From CAVUXJ01 sp963814975 (GTDB lineage Bacteria > Acidobacteriota > Vicinamibacteria > Vicinamibacterales > CAVVIG01), in NCBI GenBank assembly GCA_963814975.1, contig CAWFFB010000003.1, forward strand, positions 191,289 to 255,288: a DNA stretch of 64,000 nucleotides. The letters are read 5' to 3'. The position numbers and the translations under genes are program-made. Under the pieces are notes generated by a model, which was not told the origin of the DNA, made no database searches, and worked only from the letters and a program-made list of their open reading frames with translations. Position 1 is the first letter of the stretch. The number at the start of each line of letters is the position of its first letter. Below are positions 55,656 to 64,000 of this stretch, piece by piece.

Positions 55656-55719
55656 GGGCCGTTTCGCCTGACGTGACGCGACGAAGCCGCCACACTGGAA
55701 GCCGAAGCCGGCAAGCACA

Positions 55720-56110
55720 CCGCAGGGGCGCGTCGACTCGAGTTCGAGGCAGCGTCAAGGCCAAGACGGCCGCCGACCGATCCGCTAAACTCAGCCGTTG
55801 AGTCGGACCTCGCCGCAGCGCTGAGTAAAGGAGGAATTCTTGGTTTGGATCAGTCATGCTTTGCCGTGCACGATGCCGCCCAAAGAATAGTTGACCGACC
55901 GGTAATATACCGGCCGGCTCTACGGCGCTTGCAGCACAATGCCAAACCGGCGGCTCCCCGGAGATCCGCCCAGCGCTTCATTGCTGGAGACTTGTCGGAG
56001 TGACGAATGTCGGCGTCGGCGAGGGAAGCAGGGAGCGTTCTCGCTGTTGTAGGTTACTGGCGACCTGAGGCGACAAGATCGGAAATGTCGGTTGAGGGGG
56101 TCATAAGGCC
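55720..56110. other. Intergenic with one palindrome, no gene seen
   Basis: About 390 bases upstream of the amidohydrolase. The only structure I see is the short palindrome GACCGGTAATATACCGGCC near 55895-55915, which might be an operator or a weak hairpin. Confidence 0.4.
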
Positions 56111-57259
56111 ATGGAAGCTTCACGTTCAGACCAATTGAGTCGTCGGCGAGCCATCAGTCTCCTCGGTGCGACCATAGGAAGTCTGGGTGGGGTGACGGCG
56201 GTGAACGGAAGCCCCGTTCAAGCGCAGGCCGCCACGCCAAGCGCCGCTGCCGCAGAGGCGGCGAGGGCAAACCAGTGGCTCGCGCAGGTGGTGGAGCCGG
56301 TGATCGAGCCGGAGATCCCGATCATCGATCCGCACCACCACCTCTGGCGTCGCGACGACGGCACCAAGTACCTCCTCGACGACATCCTGGGCGATGTCGG
56401 CGGGAACAACGTTCGCCAGACGGTGTTCGTCGAGGCCAGGGCGATGTATCGCGCCGACGGACCCGAAGCCTTCCGGGTTGTCGGCGAGGTCGAATGGGTG
56501 AACGGCATCGCCGCCGAGAGCGCCAGCGGGCTATGGGGAGAGACGCGCGTCGCGGCCGGCATCGTCGGCCATGGGAACCTGATGCTCGGCGACGACATTG
56601 CGCCGGTTCTGGAAGCCCAGATGGCTGCCAGCCGCCGCTTCCGCGGCATCCGCCACAGCGTGGGGTACACGAACCCGCCGGTGCGCACACGGGCCACCAC
56701 GCCGCACATGCTCGCGGATCCGAAGTTTCGCAAGGGCTTTTCCCACCTGTACCGGAACGGGCTGTCGTTCGAGGCGTGGCTGTACTACAACCAGCTCCAT
56801 GATCTCGTTGAGCTCGCGCGGGCGTTTCCCGAGACCACGATCATCCTGAACCACCTCGGCGGCCCCCTCGGCGTCGGTGCGTGGGAGGGAAGGATCGAGG
56901 AGGTGTTCCAGGCGTGGAAGCCAGCGATCGCCGAGGTCGCGACGTGCCGGAACGTCTATGCGAAGCTGGGCGGCCTCGGCATGGGGTACCTCACAGGCTT
57001 CGGCTGGGAGAAGCGTCCGAAACCACCGACCTCCAACGAGTTGCTGGGGGTGAACCGTCGCTGGTTCGAGCACACGATCGAAGTGTTCGGGACGGACCGC
57101 TGCATGTTCCAGAGCAACTTTCCGCCGGACAAGGGATCGTCGTCGTACACCGTTCTCTGGAATCACTTCAAGAAGTTGACGAAGTCGTTCTCGAAGTCGG
57201 AGCGCGCAGCGATGTTCCACGACACCGCGATGCGCGTGTACCGGCTCGCGCGCGTCTAG
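56111..57259 (+). CDS. Amidohydrolase 2 family protein with Tat-like signal
   Basis: A 382-residue protein. The N-terminus SRRRAISLLGATIGSLGG is twin-Arg-like, followed by an Ala-rich cleavage region. The TIM-barrel metal motif is PIIDPHHHLWRRDD. Further blocks are RRFRGIRHSVGYTNPPV, TTIILNHLGGPLGVGAWEGR, KLGGLGMGYLTGF and FGTDRCMFQSNFPPDKGSSS, the last containing the Asp-ligand region of the family. It is related to lactonases and decarboxylases acting on ring acids or lactones. The substrate is unknown. It is encoded between two unrelated transcription units. Confidence 0.85.
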   Translation: MEASRSDQLSRRRAISLLGATIGSLGGVTAVNGSPVQAQAATPSAAAAEAARANQWLAQVVEPVIEPEIPIIDPHHHLWRRDDGTKYLLDDILGDVGGNNVRQTVFVEARAMYRADGPEAFRVVGEVEWVNGIAAESASGLWGETRVAAGIVGHGNLMLGDDIAPVLEAQMAASRRFRGIRHSVGYTNPPVRTRATTPHMLADPKFRKGFSHLYRNGLSFEAWLYYNQLHDLVELARAFPETTIILNHLGGPLGVGAWEGRIEEVFQAWKPAIAEVATCRNVYAKLGGLGMGYLTGFGWEKRPKPPTSNELLGVNRRWFEHTIEVFGTDRCMFQSNFPPDKGSSSYTVLWNHFKKLTKSFSKSERAAMFHDTAMRVYRLARV

Positions 57260-57305
57260 CGGACGGGTGCCGAGAGAACAATGCACCTGGAGGAGGCGTG
57301 GACGC

Positions 57306-57455
57306 TCAACCTCCAGCCCTGTCCTTCCGCAATTTCTGGTTGAACTTGGCGGTCTCAGCACGCTGTGCCTCGATTCTCTGCTTCAGGCGCTCAAGCTGCT
57401 GGCGGGAGTTTACGTCGACGACCGATCCGGACCAGCCGCCTACCTCGAGGTTGTT
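57306..57455 (-). other. In-frame coding-like extension after the amidase TAG
   Basis: Continuing the amidase frame past TAG gives 49 codons to TGA: NNLEVGGWSGSVVDVNSRQQ, LERLKQRIEAQRAETAKFNQ and KLRKDRAGG. The sequence has strong GC bias at third positions and a coiled-coil-like composition. No ATG, GTG or TTG start is near its beginning. It may be a gene remnant, or the extension of a longer amidase interrupted by TAG. The amidase itself looks complete at the TAG. Confidence 0.4.
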
Positions 57456-59171
57456 CTAGAGCGATGGCCGCTTCAAGTGATGATCCGTCTTGGACTGGAA
57501 CGCGTGCGCCAGGAGCAGTAGCTCCGGCTCGCCGAACAGCTTGCCCGTCAACTGGAGGCCCGTCGGGGATGCCTCGAAGAATCCGCTGGGCAGGCTGATG
57601 ACAGGATGACCGGTACGGTTGGTGAGCAGCAGGTTGGCCCCGATGAAGAGATCGAGTCCCGACATCGCTGCGTCCACCTGTTCCATGACGCGCAGGCGAT
57701 ACCGGTTCGCCTGGATGTACTCCACGGCGGGAATGAACCGGGCCGGGCGAATCTCGGCCGGGCGGGGACTCCGCTCGGGACCGTGTTCCACTTCGCCGAG
57801 CTGACCGTTGCGAGTGAGATCGTCGAACGCCGCGGCCGTTTCCGCGTAGCGGATGAAGTCGATGGCCTCGATCGCGGCCTCAGGCAGATCAAACGGAACA
57901 ACCTCCACACCCAAACTGCGGATCACCCGCATGGCCTCTTCGTTGTTCCGGCGCGTCGCGAGTTGCACTGCTGCCGAGAGGCCCGGCAGGCCCACGGGGT
58001 TGTCGCTGAAAGCCGACCGCAGAAATCCCACGCGCAGTTTCGTCACGTCCGCCGTGGCGTCCCAACCGAACGGCACGTCAAGGACGGTGTTGTCCTTCCC
58101 GTCCGGGCCGTAAATGGCGTTGAATACCAGCGCACAATCCTCTGCCGAGCGGCACATCGGGCCGACCGTGTCCTGCGTCCACGCCAGGGCCATCGCCCCG
58201 TATCGGCTGACTCGCCCGAACGTAGGCCGCATGCCGGTGATGCCGTTTCGAGTAGACGGCTGAATGATCGAGCCGCCCGTGTCGGTCCCCACGGAAAACG
58301 CCACCAGTCCGGCGGCCGTCGCGGAGCCCGGGCCGGCAGAAGAACCCGCCGCGTCCTGCTGCGTGTTCCAGGGGTTCCGTGTGAGGCCGCCGAACCACTG
58401 TGCGGTCAGCGCTAGTGCCCCGGACGACAGTTTCGCGACGAGGATCGCGCCCGCCTCCCGCAGCCTCGTGTACACGGTGGCGTCAGTGTCGATGACCTGA
58501 TCCTTGTAGGGAGAGGCGCCCCACGTCGTCTTGGTGCCTCGGACCGCGAAGAGGTCCTTCAGGCCAAACGGTAATCCGTGCAACGGACCTCGATACCTGC
58601 CGGCGGCAATCTCGGCGTCTGCCTGGCTCGCCTGCGCTCGCGCAAGCTCCGGTGTAAGCGTCACGACGCAGTGGAGTGCGGGATCGTACTTGGTCAACCG
58701 CGAGAGGTACAGCTCCGTCAACTCGGAAGGCTTCACCTGGCGGGTTTCCACCAGCTTCGAGAGGTGCGTCACCGGGAGAAACGCCAGCGCGTCATCGGTC
58801 GGCGGCCTGGACACGACAGGCTCACGACGCTTCAGGAACCTCGGCCCTGCCGGCAGCACCTTGCCAGGCGGAACGGGATTGAACACGATGGCCGGCTGCG
58901 CGCTATTGCCAAGATTGGCGGTCCGCAGAAAGGCAAACCCCGCCAGGTAGCCACTGCGGGCGTTCAAGCGTGCCACGATCGATTGTTGCTCCTCGCGGGT
59001 AAAGGACACGCCGGCGATCTTCTGCGCGGCCTCGATCATGTCGACAGTGACGGTCTCGGAATCCTGAGCCGCGATCATGAGCGCGTCGGGCATGAGGGTG
59101 TATCCCAGACCCATGCCGGACAGGCACTCGAAGAACCGCCGGCGGTTGAGCGCGATTCGTTCCTCGTTCAT
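57456..59171 (-). CDS. Amidase signature family protein
   Basis: A 571-residue protein; the start MNEERIALNRRRFFECLSG at 59171 is chosen, with an alternative Met at 59183. The N-terminus looks like a Tat-type signal (NRRRFFECLSGMGLGYTLMP). The amidase core is LHGLPFGLKDLFAVRGTKT (catalytic Lys), AAGSSAGPGSATAAGLVA (cis-Ser) and GTDTGGSIIQPSTRNGI (nucleophile Ser). It ends TGLQLTGKLFGEPELLLLAH, QSKTDHHLKRPSL. The enzyme hydrolyses carboxamides; substrate unknown. It is probably exported. Confidence 0.85.
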   Translation of the reverse strand: MNEERIALNRRRFFECLSGMGLGYTLMPDALMIAAQDSETVTVDMIEAAQKIAGVSFTREEQQSIVARLNARSGYLAGFAFLRTANLGNSAQPAIVFNPVPPGKVLPAGPRFLKRREPVVSRPPTDDALAFLPVTHLSKLVETRQVKPSELTELYLSRLTKYDPALHCVVTLTPELARAQASQADAEIAAGRYRGPLHGLPFGLKDLFAVRGTKTTWGASPYKDQVIDTDATVYTRLREAGAILVAKLSSGALALTAQWFGGLTRNPWNTQQDAAGSSAGPGSATAAGLVAFSVGTDTGGSIIQPSTRNGITGMRPTFGRVSRYGAMALAWTQDTVGPMCRSAEDCALVFNAIYGPDGKDNTVLDVPFGWDATADVTKLRVGFLRSAFSDNPVGLPGLSAAVQLATRRNNEEAMRVIRSLGVEVVPFDLPEAAIEAIDFIRYAETAAAFDDLTRNGQLGEVEHGPERSPRPAEIRPARFIPAVEYIQANRYRLRVMEQVDAAMSGLDLFIGANLLLTNRTGHPVISLPSGFFEASPTGLQLTGKLFGEPELLLLAHAFQSKTDHHLKRPSL

Positions 59172-59418
59172 CTGGACACGCATCCTATCGGTCCGCTGCT
59201 GAATCCGGCGAAAATGAGCACCGCGCCAATGTGCCGGCTCACTCGTAGCAGACCGACCTGTCTCGTTACCGTCTTGCTCGCTTCGCAGCATAACGCAAGA
59301 AAGGCTCACGTCCACGTCCGAGCGGGTCTCTGTTATTCGAGAAGCTGGCACTTTGGACATTGGAGCTCTGCGCCTTCTCCTGAAGGTGTCGGTCGAAGCG
59401 TCAACAAGCCACGACTCC

Positions 59419-60866
59419 TCACGACCTGCCCGGGGCCAGTCCCAGTACTCTCGCCGTGTACCTGTTCCGGAAGACGCCGGCCGGATCGCTGCGCTGACAC
59501 AAGGCGCGAAATGTTCCTATCTCCGGATACAGGGGTGCGATATCGACATGTTCCAGGGGAAAGTGCTTGCCCCAGTGCAGCCGTGCTGCGACGAGGCGGT
59601 TCAAGGCGCGCGCGAGGAATGAGCAGAATCTGTAGGTACTGGCTGCGTCGACCGGGTCGATCGTAGGTGAAGATCGAGATGGAGTAGCTCGGCTCCGTCA
59701 TCGATGCCGCCATGGAGACGAGCGTCTCCTCGGGCAGTACGCGGCGAAAGAAGAACGGGTAGTGTTGAACATACTGGCCGCGATGCGCGAGAAGCTCGTC
59801 GTAGAGACCGACGGCACGCAGCCGCTGCTCGATGACTGTGGGGGCTGCCTTGGCGTTCCCGGCAAACAGCTCCGTCACGCTGCGTAACATCTCCACTGCA
59901 TCGGCCAAGCTCGATTCGGCCACGAATAGCTCCATTTCCTCGTGGCAAAAGTAGTGGTGTTTCACCGTCAGAACACGCTCGGCATCGTCGACGCGTTCCA
60001 GTTGCTTGATAGGTGAGGTGATGCGCGCCCGATAGAAAGCGTTTTATTGCCCAGGAGCCGGCGAGACGACTCGCGAGGATGCCGAGATGAAACAGGATGT
60101 CCAAGCCAGCTAGCTGGAAGATCCGGAACCCGCGCGACTTGACCAGGGCCATGGGCGTTGATGGAGGCGTTCCGACCGCCTTGCGTTCGAATGCGACCCA
60201 TTTCCAGCCGTAAGGCGTGTAGATAAACTGCGTCAGCGGGTGCTCCCGGTAGACCAGCAGAATATCGTTCACGTTCTGGTGATTTCGCACCGTTTCGGCA
60301 ACCTTGTACTTGGGCACGGTTCGAAGATCGACCGAGAGAATGATCCCCATGCAGCCGAGACCGCAGCGGGCGGCCTTCAATTCATCGCCGCTCTGGTATT
60401 CGTGAATCGCCGCCCGGCCCGCAGCGTCGTAGGCGGCGATACGGACGTTCGCAACAAAATGTGAAAGGCTTTGGAGGCCCGATCCATGAGTTCCCGTCGA
60501 GATCGCACCGGCGATCGTTTGCTTCGTGATCGCACCGAGCGTCGGTAAGGTCTGGTCTGTGGCCGCATGCAGCTTGTCGAGCAACTTCTGAAGCGTGCAC
60601 CCTGCCCCCACGCGTACGAAACGACCTCCATCCTTTACGAACGGCTCCACGCTCGTGATGCGGCTCAATTCAATACAGACGTCGGCGCCGGCTGCGATAT
60701 CACTCCACGAATGGTTTGATCCGAGAGCCCGGATGCGGTCACCCTGGCGCCGGTCCAGGAGATCCAGCACCTCCGCTTCGCTCGCCGGCCGAAGGCGGCG
60801 CGAGTGCCAGGACTGGTTGCCGCCAAAATTCACTTCTCGCCGGAGAGGCGCCGACGGCGTCTGCAT
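59419..60866 (-). CDS. FAD-linked sugar-lactone oxidase (gulono/arabinono-lactone oxidase-like), two frameshifts
   Basis: It starts MQTPSAPLRREVNFGGNQSW. The FAD-binding PCMH domain has IRALGSNHSWSDIAAGADVC, GAITKQTIAGAISTGTHGSG and GCMGIILSVDLRTVPKYKVA. The C-terminal ALO domain needs frame changes at about 60040 (then RARITSPIKQLERVDDAERV, VLTVKHHYFCHEEMELFVAE, YVQHYPFFFRRVLPEETLVS) and at about 59630 (then FCSFLARALNRLVAARLHWG, FPLEHVDIAPLYPEIGTFRA, and the end FRNRYTARVLGLAPGRS). RLHWGKHF is the conserved ALO end motif. All blocks are present, so base errors are likely. It oxidises aldonolactones or related alcohols with O2. Confidence 0.8.
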
Positions 60867-60884
60867 CACTATCCAGCCTGCCAC

Positions 60885-61216
60885 AACTCACGCTGTCAGA
60901 GAATCAATCTCCCCCCGCTTCGACGCGCGACCGGCCCGCCACTCGCTGACGTTTCGCACCGGCGGGCGAAGGAGAGGTGCCCATGAAATCACTCCGACCG
61001 CTCTGGGGTGAGCGACTTGGCGAAGAGGGCACTCTCAAGTTGACGAGCACGAGGTCTGCACGTGACTCCCCGAAGGCTGAGCGCCCCCGCGTGTTCAGCA
61101 CGCGCACGTCACCGCCTCCCACACCCGAACGCCTCCCTTCGGCAGCCCCCATCGAGTTAGAATCGGCCGCATCTGCACGCTGGGCCCTTGAAGCCGCCAG
61201 AGGCAAGGAGATTCAG
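60885..61216. other. Intergenic, no gene seen
   Basis: A 330-bp gap between divergent genes that must hold both promoters. The open frame that extends the next gene upstream to 60977 has no ribosome site and no family match, so I do not use it. Confidence 0.5.
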
Positions 61217-62281
61217 ATGACTCATCGATCTCTCGTTTCAATCGGTGAATTGGCCGGACTGATGGTGGGCCTGGTATGGGTCGCTGCTGTTCCAGTCGCC
61301 ACCCAGGGCCCATCCACGGCCAGAGCGAACGGCGCGGCGGCGAAGGCGTACACGCCGCCCCGTACACCGAACGGCCAGCCTGACCTGTCGGGATATTGGA
61401 CGAACGGCTCGCATACGCCGCTCGAGCGGCCGAAAAACGTCACGAAGGAGTTCTACACGGAGGAGGAAATCAAGGAGGTAGCCGCCGCGGATCGACGGGC
61501 CGCCGCACGGGAGACCGGCTCGGATCGCGACGTACACTATGACAACGGGCAGTTCGGGATCGACAAGAGCGAAGCCTCGTTCGCGTGGAGCCTGCGGACG
61601 TCGCTGATCGTGGATCCTGCAGACGGCAGGATCCCCCCACAGATTCCCGAGGCAGTGAAGCGGAATGCGGCGATTGTCGCGGCCAGGAAACTGCAGGGCG
61701 GTGAGATGGACGCCGTGCAGAACATGGGCTATGACGAGCGCTGCATCATCAGGGCGGGCACGGCGCCTCCCATCTTCAATCCCGGGTATCTTTCGAACTA
61801 CCAGATTATCCAGTCGCCAGGCTACGTGACGATTCTCGCCGAGCGGCTCTACAACGCGCGCATCATCCCCCTGGATGGCCGCCCGTTTCCGCCGTCGAAC
61901 GTTCGCTCGTGGAAGGGGATCTCCCGGGGCCATTGGGAGGGCAATACGCTCGTGGTCGAGACGCGGAACTCGAACGGCAGAGCGCAGCAGGACGGCCGTG
62001 GGCTCGGAAGTATCGTCGGAGCGACCCAGGATCTGCGGGTGGTCGAGCGGTTCACGCGCGTGGATGCCAACACGATGCAGTACCGATTCACACTCGAAGA
62101 CGAGAAAACGTGGGCGCGATCGTGGACCGCGGAATTTCCCTTCGTAAAAATGGACCCTGAGGGTCCGTTCTTCGAGTTTGCGTGCCACGAGGGGAACCGC
62201 TCGGTCCCGAACATGCTCAGCGTCGCTCGACACGAGGAGAAGCTGGCCGCCGAAGCGGCCGCGAAGAAACGCCCGAACTGA
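61217..62281 (+). CDS. Secreted protein of the W-M-G-D-x-R-G family, paralogue 3
   Basis: A 354-residue protein; the ATG at 61217 has AAGGAG 6 bases upstream. After a signal peptide come RTPNGQPDLSGYWTNGSHT, KEFYTEEEIKEVAAADRRAA, SLIVDPADGRIPPQIPEAVK, ERCIIRAGTAPPIFNPGYLS, WKGISRGHWEGNTLVVETRN, VVERFTRVDANTMQYRFTLE and WTAEFPFVKMDPEGPFFEFA. It is longer than the 26107 and 26927 paralogues because of a charged insertion. The catalytic or binding role is unknown. Confidence 0.75.
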   Translation: MTHRSLVSIGELAGLMVGLVWVAAVPVATQGPSTARANGAAAKAYTPPRTPNGQPDLSGYWTNGSHTPLERPKNVTKEFYTEEEIKEVAAADRRAAARETGSDRDVHYDNGQFGIDKSEASFAWSLRTSLIVDPADGRIPPQIPEAVKRNAAIVAARKLQGGEMDAVQNMGYDERCIIRAGTAPPIFNPGYLSNYQIIQSPGYVTILAERLYNARIIPLDGRPFPPSNVRSWKGISRGHWEGNTLVVETRNSNGRAQQDGRGLGSIVGATQDLRVVERFTRVDANTMQYRFTLEDEKTWARSWTAEFPFVKMDPEGPFFEFACHEGNRSVPNMLSVARHEEKLAAEAAAKKRPN

Positions 62282-62351
62282 CACCAGGTCCGGCGGGCAA
62301 TACGATCAGGTCCGGGTGGCGTGAGCGTGTAGAGATCGTGAACCTCCACAC

Positions 62352-62383
62352 AAGAAAAGGGCCGTCCCGCTCGGAGACGGCCC
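62352..62383 (-). terminator. rho-independent terminator for the minus-strand gene
   Basis: An 8-bp perfect stem GGGCCGTC / GACGGCCC with a 9-base loop. On the minus strand it is followed by TTTTC. It lies 120 bases beyond the stop of the minus-strand gene at 62502, and faces the end of paralogue 3. Confidence 0.7.
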
Positions 62384-62501
62384 AACGGCGACGGTGGGAT
62401 CCTGCTGGGAACTCCGCTACCTACCCGCATCCGGACTGCCCTGACGGTGTGGTCGAAGTGATTGTCAAGAAGCGTTCTGATCCTCGCGTCCCCACCCGCC
62501 C

Positions 62502-62861
62502 TCAATTGGTGCTCGTGCGTGGGGATGATGCCGTGTACGCGTTCACTGCCGTGATGGCTTCGGCCTCGCTGGCCGGCCGGTGTCGGGATGTCGTTGTTAC
62601 CCACTCTCCAGGTTTTACAGACTTGAGCGCTTCAACACTCCCCGCGGGAACCTGGAACTTGAAGGTGACGTAGCGGCGCGGCGTCTCATAGGCGACGAAT
62701 TCGACGGGGAACGTGAAGGGCTCGCTCCACTTCTTGGCCGCGTCGTGGCGGACGGCGCGTGAAATCGCATCAGCGTAAGTGTCAAACCCGGACCAGGTCA
62801 GGACAATCCGGTCGCCCGATTTGAAAGTTGGCAGCTCGGCGAGCGCCTGGTCCCCGACCAC
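62502..62861 (-). CDS. Hypothetical protein
   Basis: A 119-residue product from GTG at 62861. The frame is coding-like further upstream (FANVGSRTITVKSPVVGDQA) to a stop near 62970, but has no start codon there; a true start may be lost or frameshifted. Visible blocks are FKSGDRIVLTWSGFDTYADA, KKWSEPFTFPVEFVAYETPR and YVTFKFQVPAGSVEALKSVK. It is beta-rich and no family is recognised. A terminator hairpin follows it. Confidence 0.5.
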   Translation of the reverse strand: MVGDQALAELPTFKSGDRIVLTWSGFDTYADAISRAVRHDAAKKWSEPFTFPVEFVAYETPRRYVTFKFQVPAGSVEALKSVKPGEWVTTTSRHRPASEAEAITAVNAYTASSPRTSTN

Positions 62862-62938
62862 CGGCGACTTGACCGTGATGGTGCGACTACCGACGTTGGC
62901 AAAAACTGCAAGAGTCCCTCCTCGATGATCGACGAATC

Positions 62939-63731
62939 TTGTTTTCGGGCGGGAGAGCCGCAGACTCTACTGGTTGCAGGCTGACGCGGACGTCGCCGTG
63001 GACGCCAGTCGACCTGCGGAGGTTGACGCTTGGACTTGCATTATTTACTGCAACGTGCGGTGGAGACCGAGCAACGTCGCCGAGCGGTCAAAGTGCGGCC
63101 CCGAACCCAGTTGCTCCCACGCGAGCGACTTACGCGTTATCCGGGACTGTTCGCGACACGAGTTCAGATCCTGCTCGCCCGCTCCCTGACAGGAACGTTG
63201 AGATCTGGATCCATAACGTCAAAAGTAATTCTGGCGATGCGCGAGGCGCGAAAACAGATTCACAGGGCCGCTACAGTTTGACTGGCGTACTAGCAGACAG
63301 TTTCGTCGTCGCCTACGCAGGCGCTTCAGGTATACGAGCAGCCGTGCGCCGCGACGCTGACGCTCCGCGGCGACGACGTGATCAATCTCGATCTCGTGAA
63401 TATTGCAAGCGGCTCCGGATCGAGCGTTGGACGTTCGACGGGTGCAGTGTCGCCGACGCTTTCAGGAGTCGTCTTTGAGACGACGGCCGAAGGTCGGCTG
63501 CCCATCGCCGATGCACACGTGTTCTTCTACTGGAGAATCAACGACCTCATTACCGCCACAACCAGGACCGATGCAACGGGCCGTTATTGGCTGTGCCGCA
63601 TCCCGGCCGGGATCAATGAAATCGAAGTCTCCAAACCCGGATACGGAGACTCCGGAGTTACCAGGATTTAGCCCGTAAACACGACCGACGACGACGCTGT
63701 TCTTGACATCGAGCTAAAGCGCACAGACTGA
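62939..63731 (+). pseudogene. Carboxypeptidase-regulatory-like lipoprotein, frameshifted and with an in-frame TAG
   Basis: The lipoprotein-like start is LTLGLALFTATCGGDRATS; the exact start codon is unclear (TTG at 62939 or 63023). Two carboxypeptidase-regulatory-like beta domains follow: TYALSGTVRDTSSDPARPLP with GRYSLTGVLADSFVVAYAGA, and SGVVFETTAEGRLPIADAHV with GRYWLCRIPAGINEIEVSKP. A frame change at about 63335 joins them (YEQPCAATLTLRGDDVINLD). A TAG at 63669 interrupts the last strand, after which the frame reads PVNTTDDDAVLDIELKRTD and stops at TGA. It is an envelope-binding protein, probably decayed or misread. Confidence 0.65.
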
Positions 63732-64000
63732 CCCGTCCCGGTGCTCCGTCCGCACGGCTTTGAGGCGCGGTCATTATAGCTACCCCGTCTAACGGCGCTA
63801 TATGGACTCCTCCCGAATGTCAGCAGGGAAGTAAACGATCGTCGCATTGATCGAAATCGGATGCAGTCGTATATCCGGCCTGTTGTGAAGCGACACGCGC
63901 TCCTGGCCATCATGGGCATCCGCGCACTGAGGGCCAATCGCTGAACAGCGACCTCGCGGTCAACGCCGTTATCGGCCTGGTCCAGTGCCGGTCCGACCGG
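63732..64000. other. No gene seen
   Basis: The last 270 bases hold no convincing coding frame, hairpin or repeat; a gene may start beyond the edge. Confidence 0.4.

Noticed and set aside
55195..55857. Minus-strand frame of 220 codons
   Set aside because: Arg-rich low-complexity composition typical of shadows; the overlapping shorter frame at 55356-55655 is more protein-like.
1..64000. Prophage, integrative element or transposon
   Set aside because: No integrase, transposase, portal, terminase or attachment-site pair was seen in any frame.

Overview
The window is a GC-rich bacterial chromosome segment. Its content points to Acidobacteriota, probably a Vicinamibacteria-type lineage. The basis is a mix of gene families common there: Oar-like TonB-dependent receptors with an N-terminal carboxypeptidase-regulatory-like domain, a DUF4159 protein, secreted proteins carrying a W-M-G-D-x-R-G-x-W-E-G motif, NHL-repeat and amidohydrolase secreted proteins, and membrane glycosyltransferase-TPR proteins. 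This placement is inference. I found no rRNA, tRNA, CRISPR array, phage or transposase gene.

Layout. 1-8.4 kb: a c-type cytochrome (cut by the window edge) and DUF4159 pair, a SWIB-domain protein with a clear terminator, a PEGA-domain protein, an MFS transporter and ThDP-enzyme pair followed by a broken NHL gene, a frameshifted metallo-beta-lactamase-fold protein, and an FmdB zinc ribbon protein. 8.7-21.7 kb: three paralogous Oar/TonB-type receptors (the first truncated, the others frameshifted), framed by two membrane glycosyltransferase-TPR proteins, with a palindromic repeat cluster and a tandem repeat between the first and second receptors. 21.8-25.7 kb: a KaiC-KaiB-KaiB-hybrid histidine kinase operon. 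26-28.4 kb: two paralogous secreted proteins and a receiver-like protein lacking its phosphoacceptor Asp.

28.5-38.4 kb is the most interesting part. A RyR-domain gene is translationally coupled to a TIR/EAD1-like/trypsin-like protease fusion. These face a six-gene minus-strand operon: membrane glycosyltransferase, lipoprotein, EAD1-like membrane protein, secreted unknown, outer-membrane barrel, GT4 glycosyltransferase. An EAD1-like module on both sides suggests a conflict or stress-signalling system built on homotypic adaptor pairing.

39-51.4 kb holds a compact operon of two circularly permuted ATP-grasp modules, two alpha-E domains and four transglutaminase-like proteins (one fused to DUF2126), facing a HEIGH zinc metallopeptidase. 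This is a large version of a known but functionally uncharacterised peptide-ligase/transglutaminase system. 51.7-63.7 kb: a CcmH-like Cys-rich membrane protein, DUF3014, an intact NHL protein, a Tat-exported amidohydrolase, an amidase, a frameshifted sugar-lactone oxidase, a third member of the secreted W-M-G-D family, and a disrupted carboxypeptidase-regulatory-like lipoprotein.

About twenty apparent frameshifts and at least one suspicious in-frame stop occur across unrelated genes. Several sit in short homopolymers. Consensus error is therefore a serious alternative to real gene decay, and the frameshifted genes are described as whole genes.
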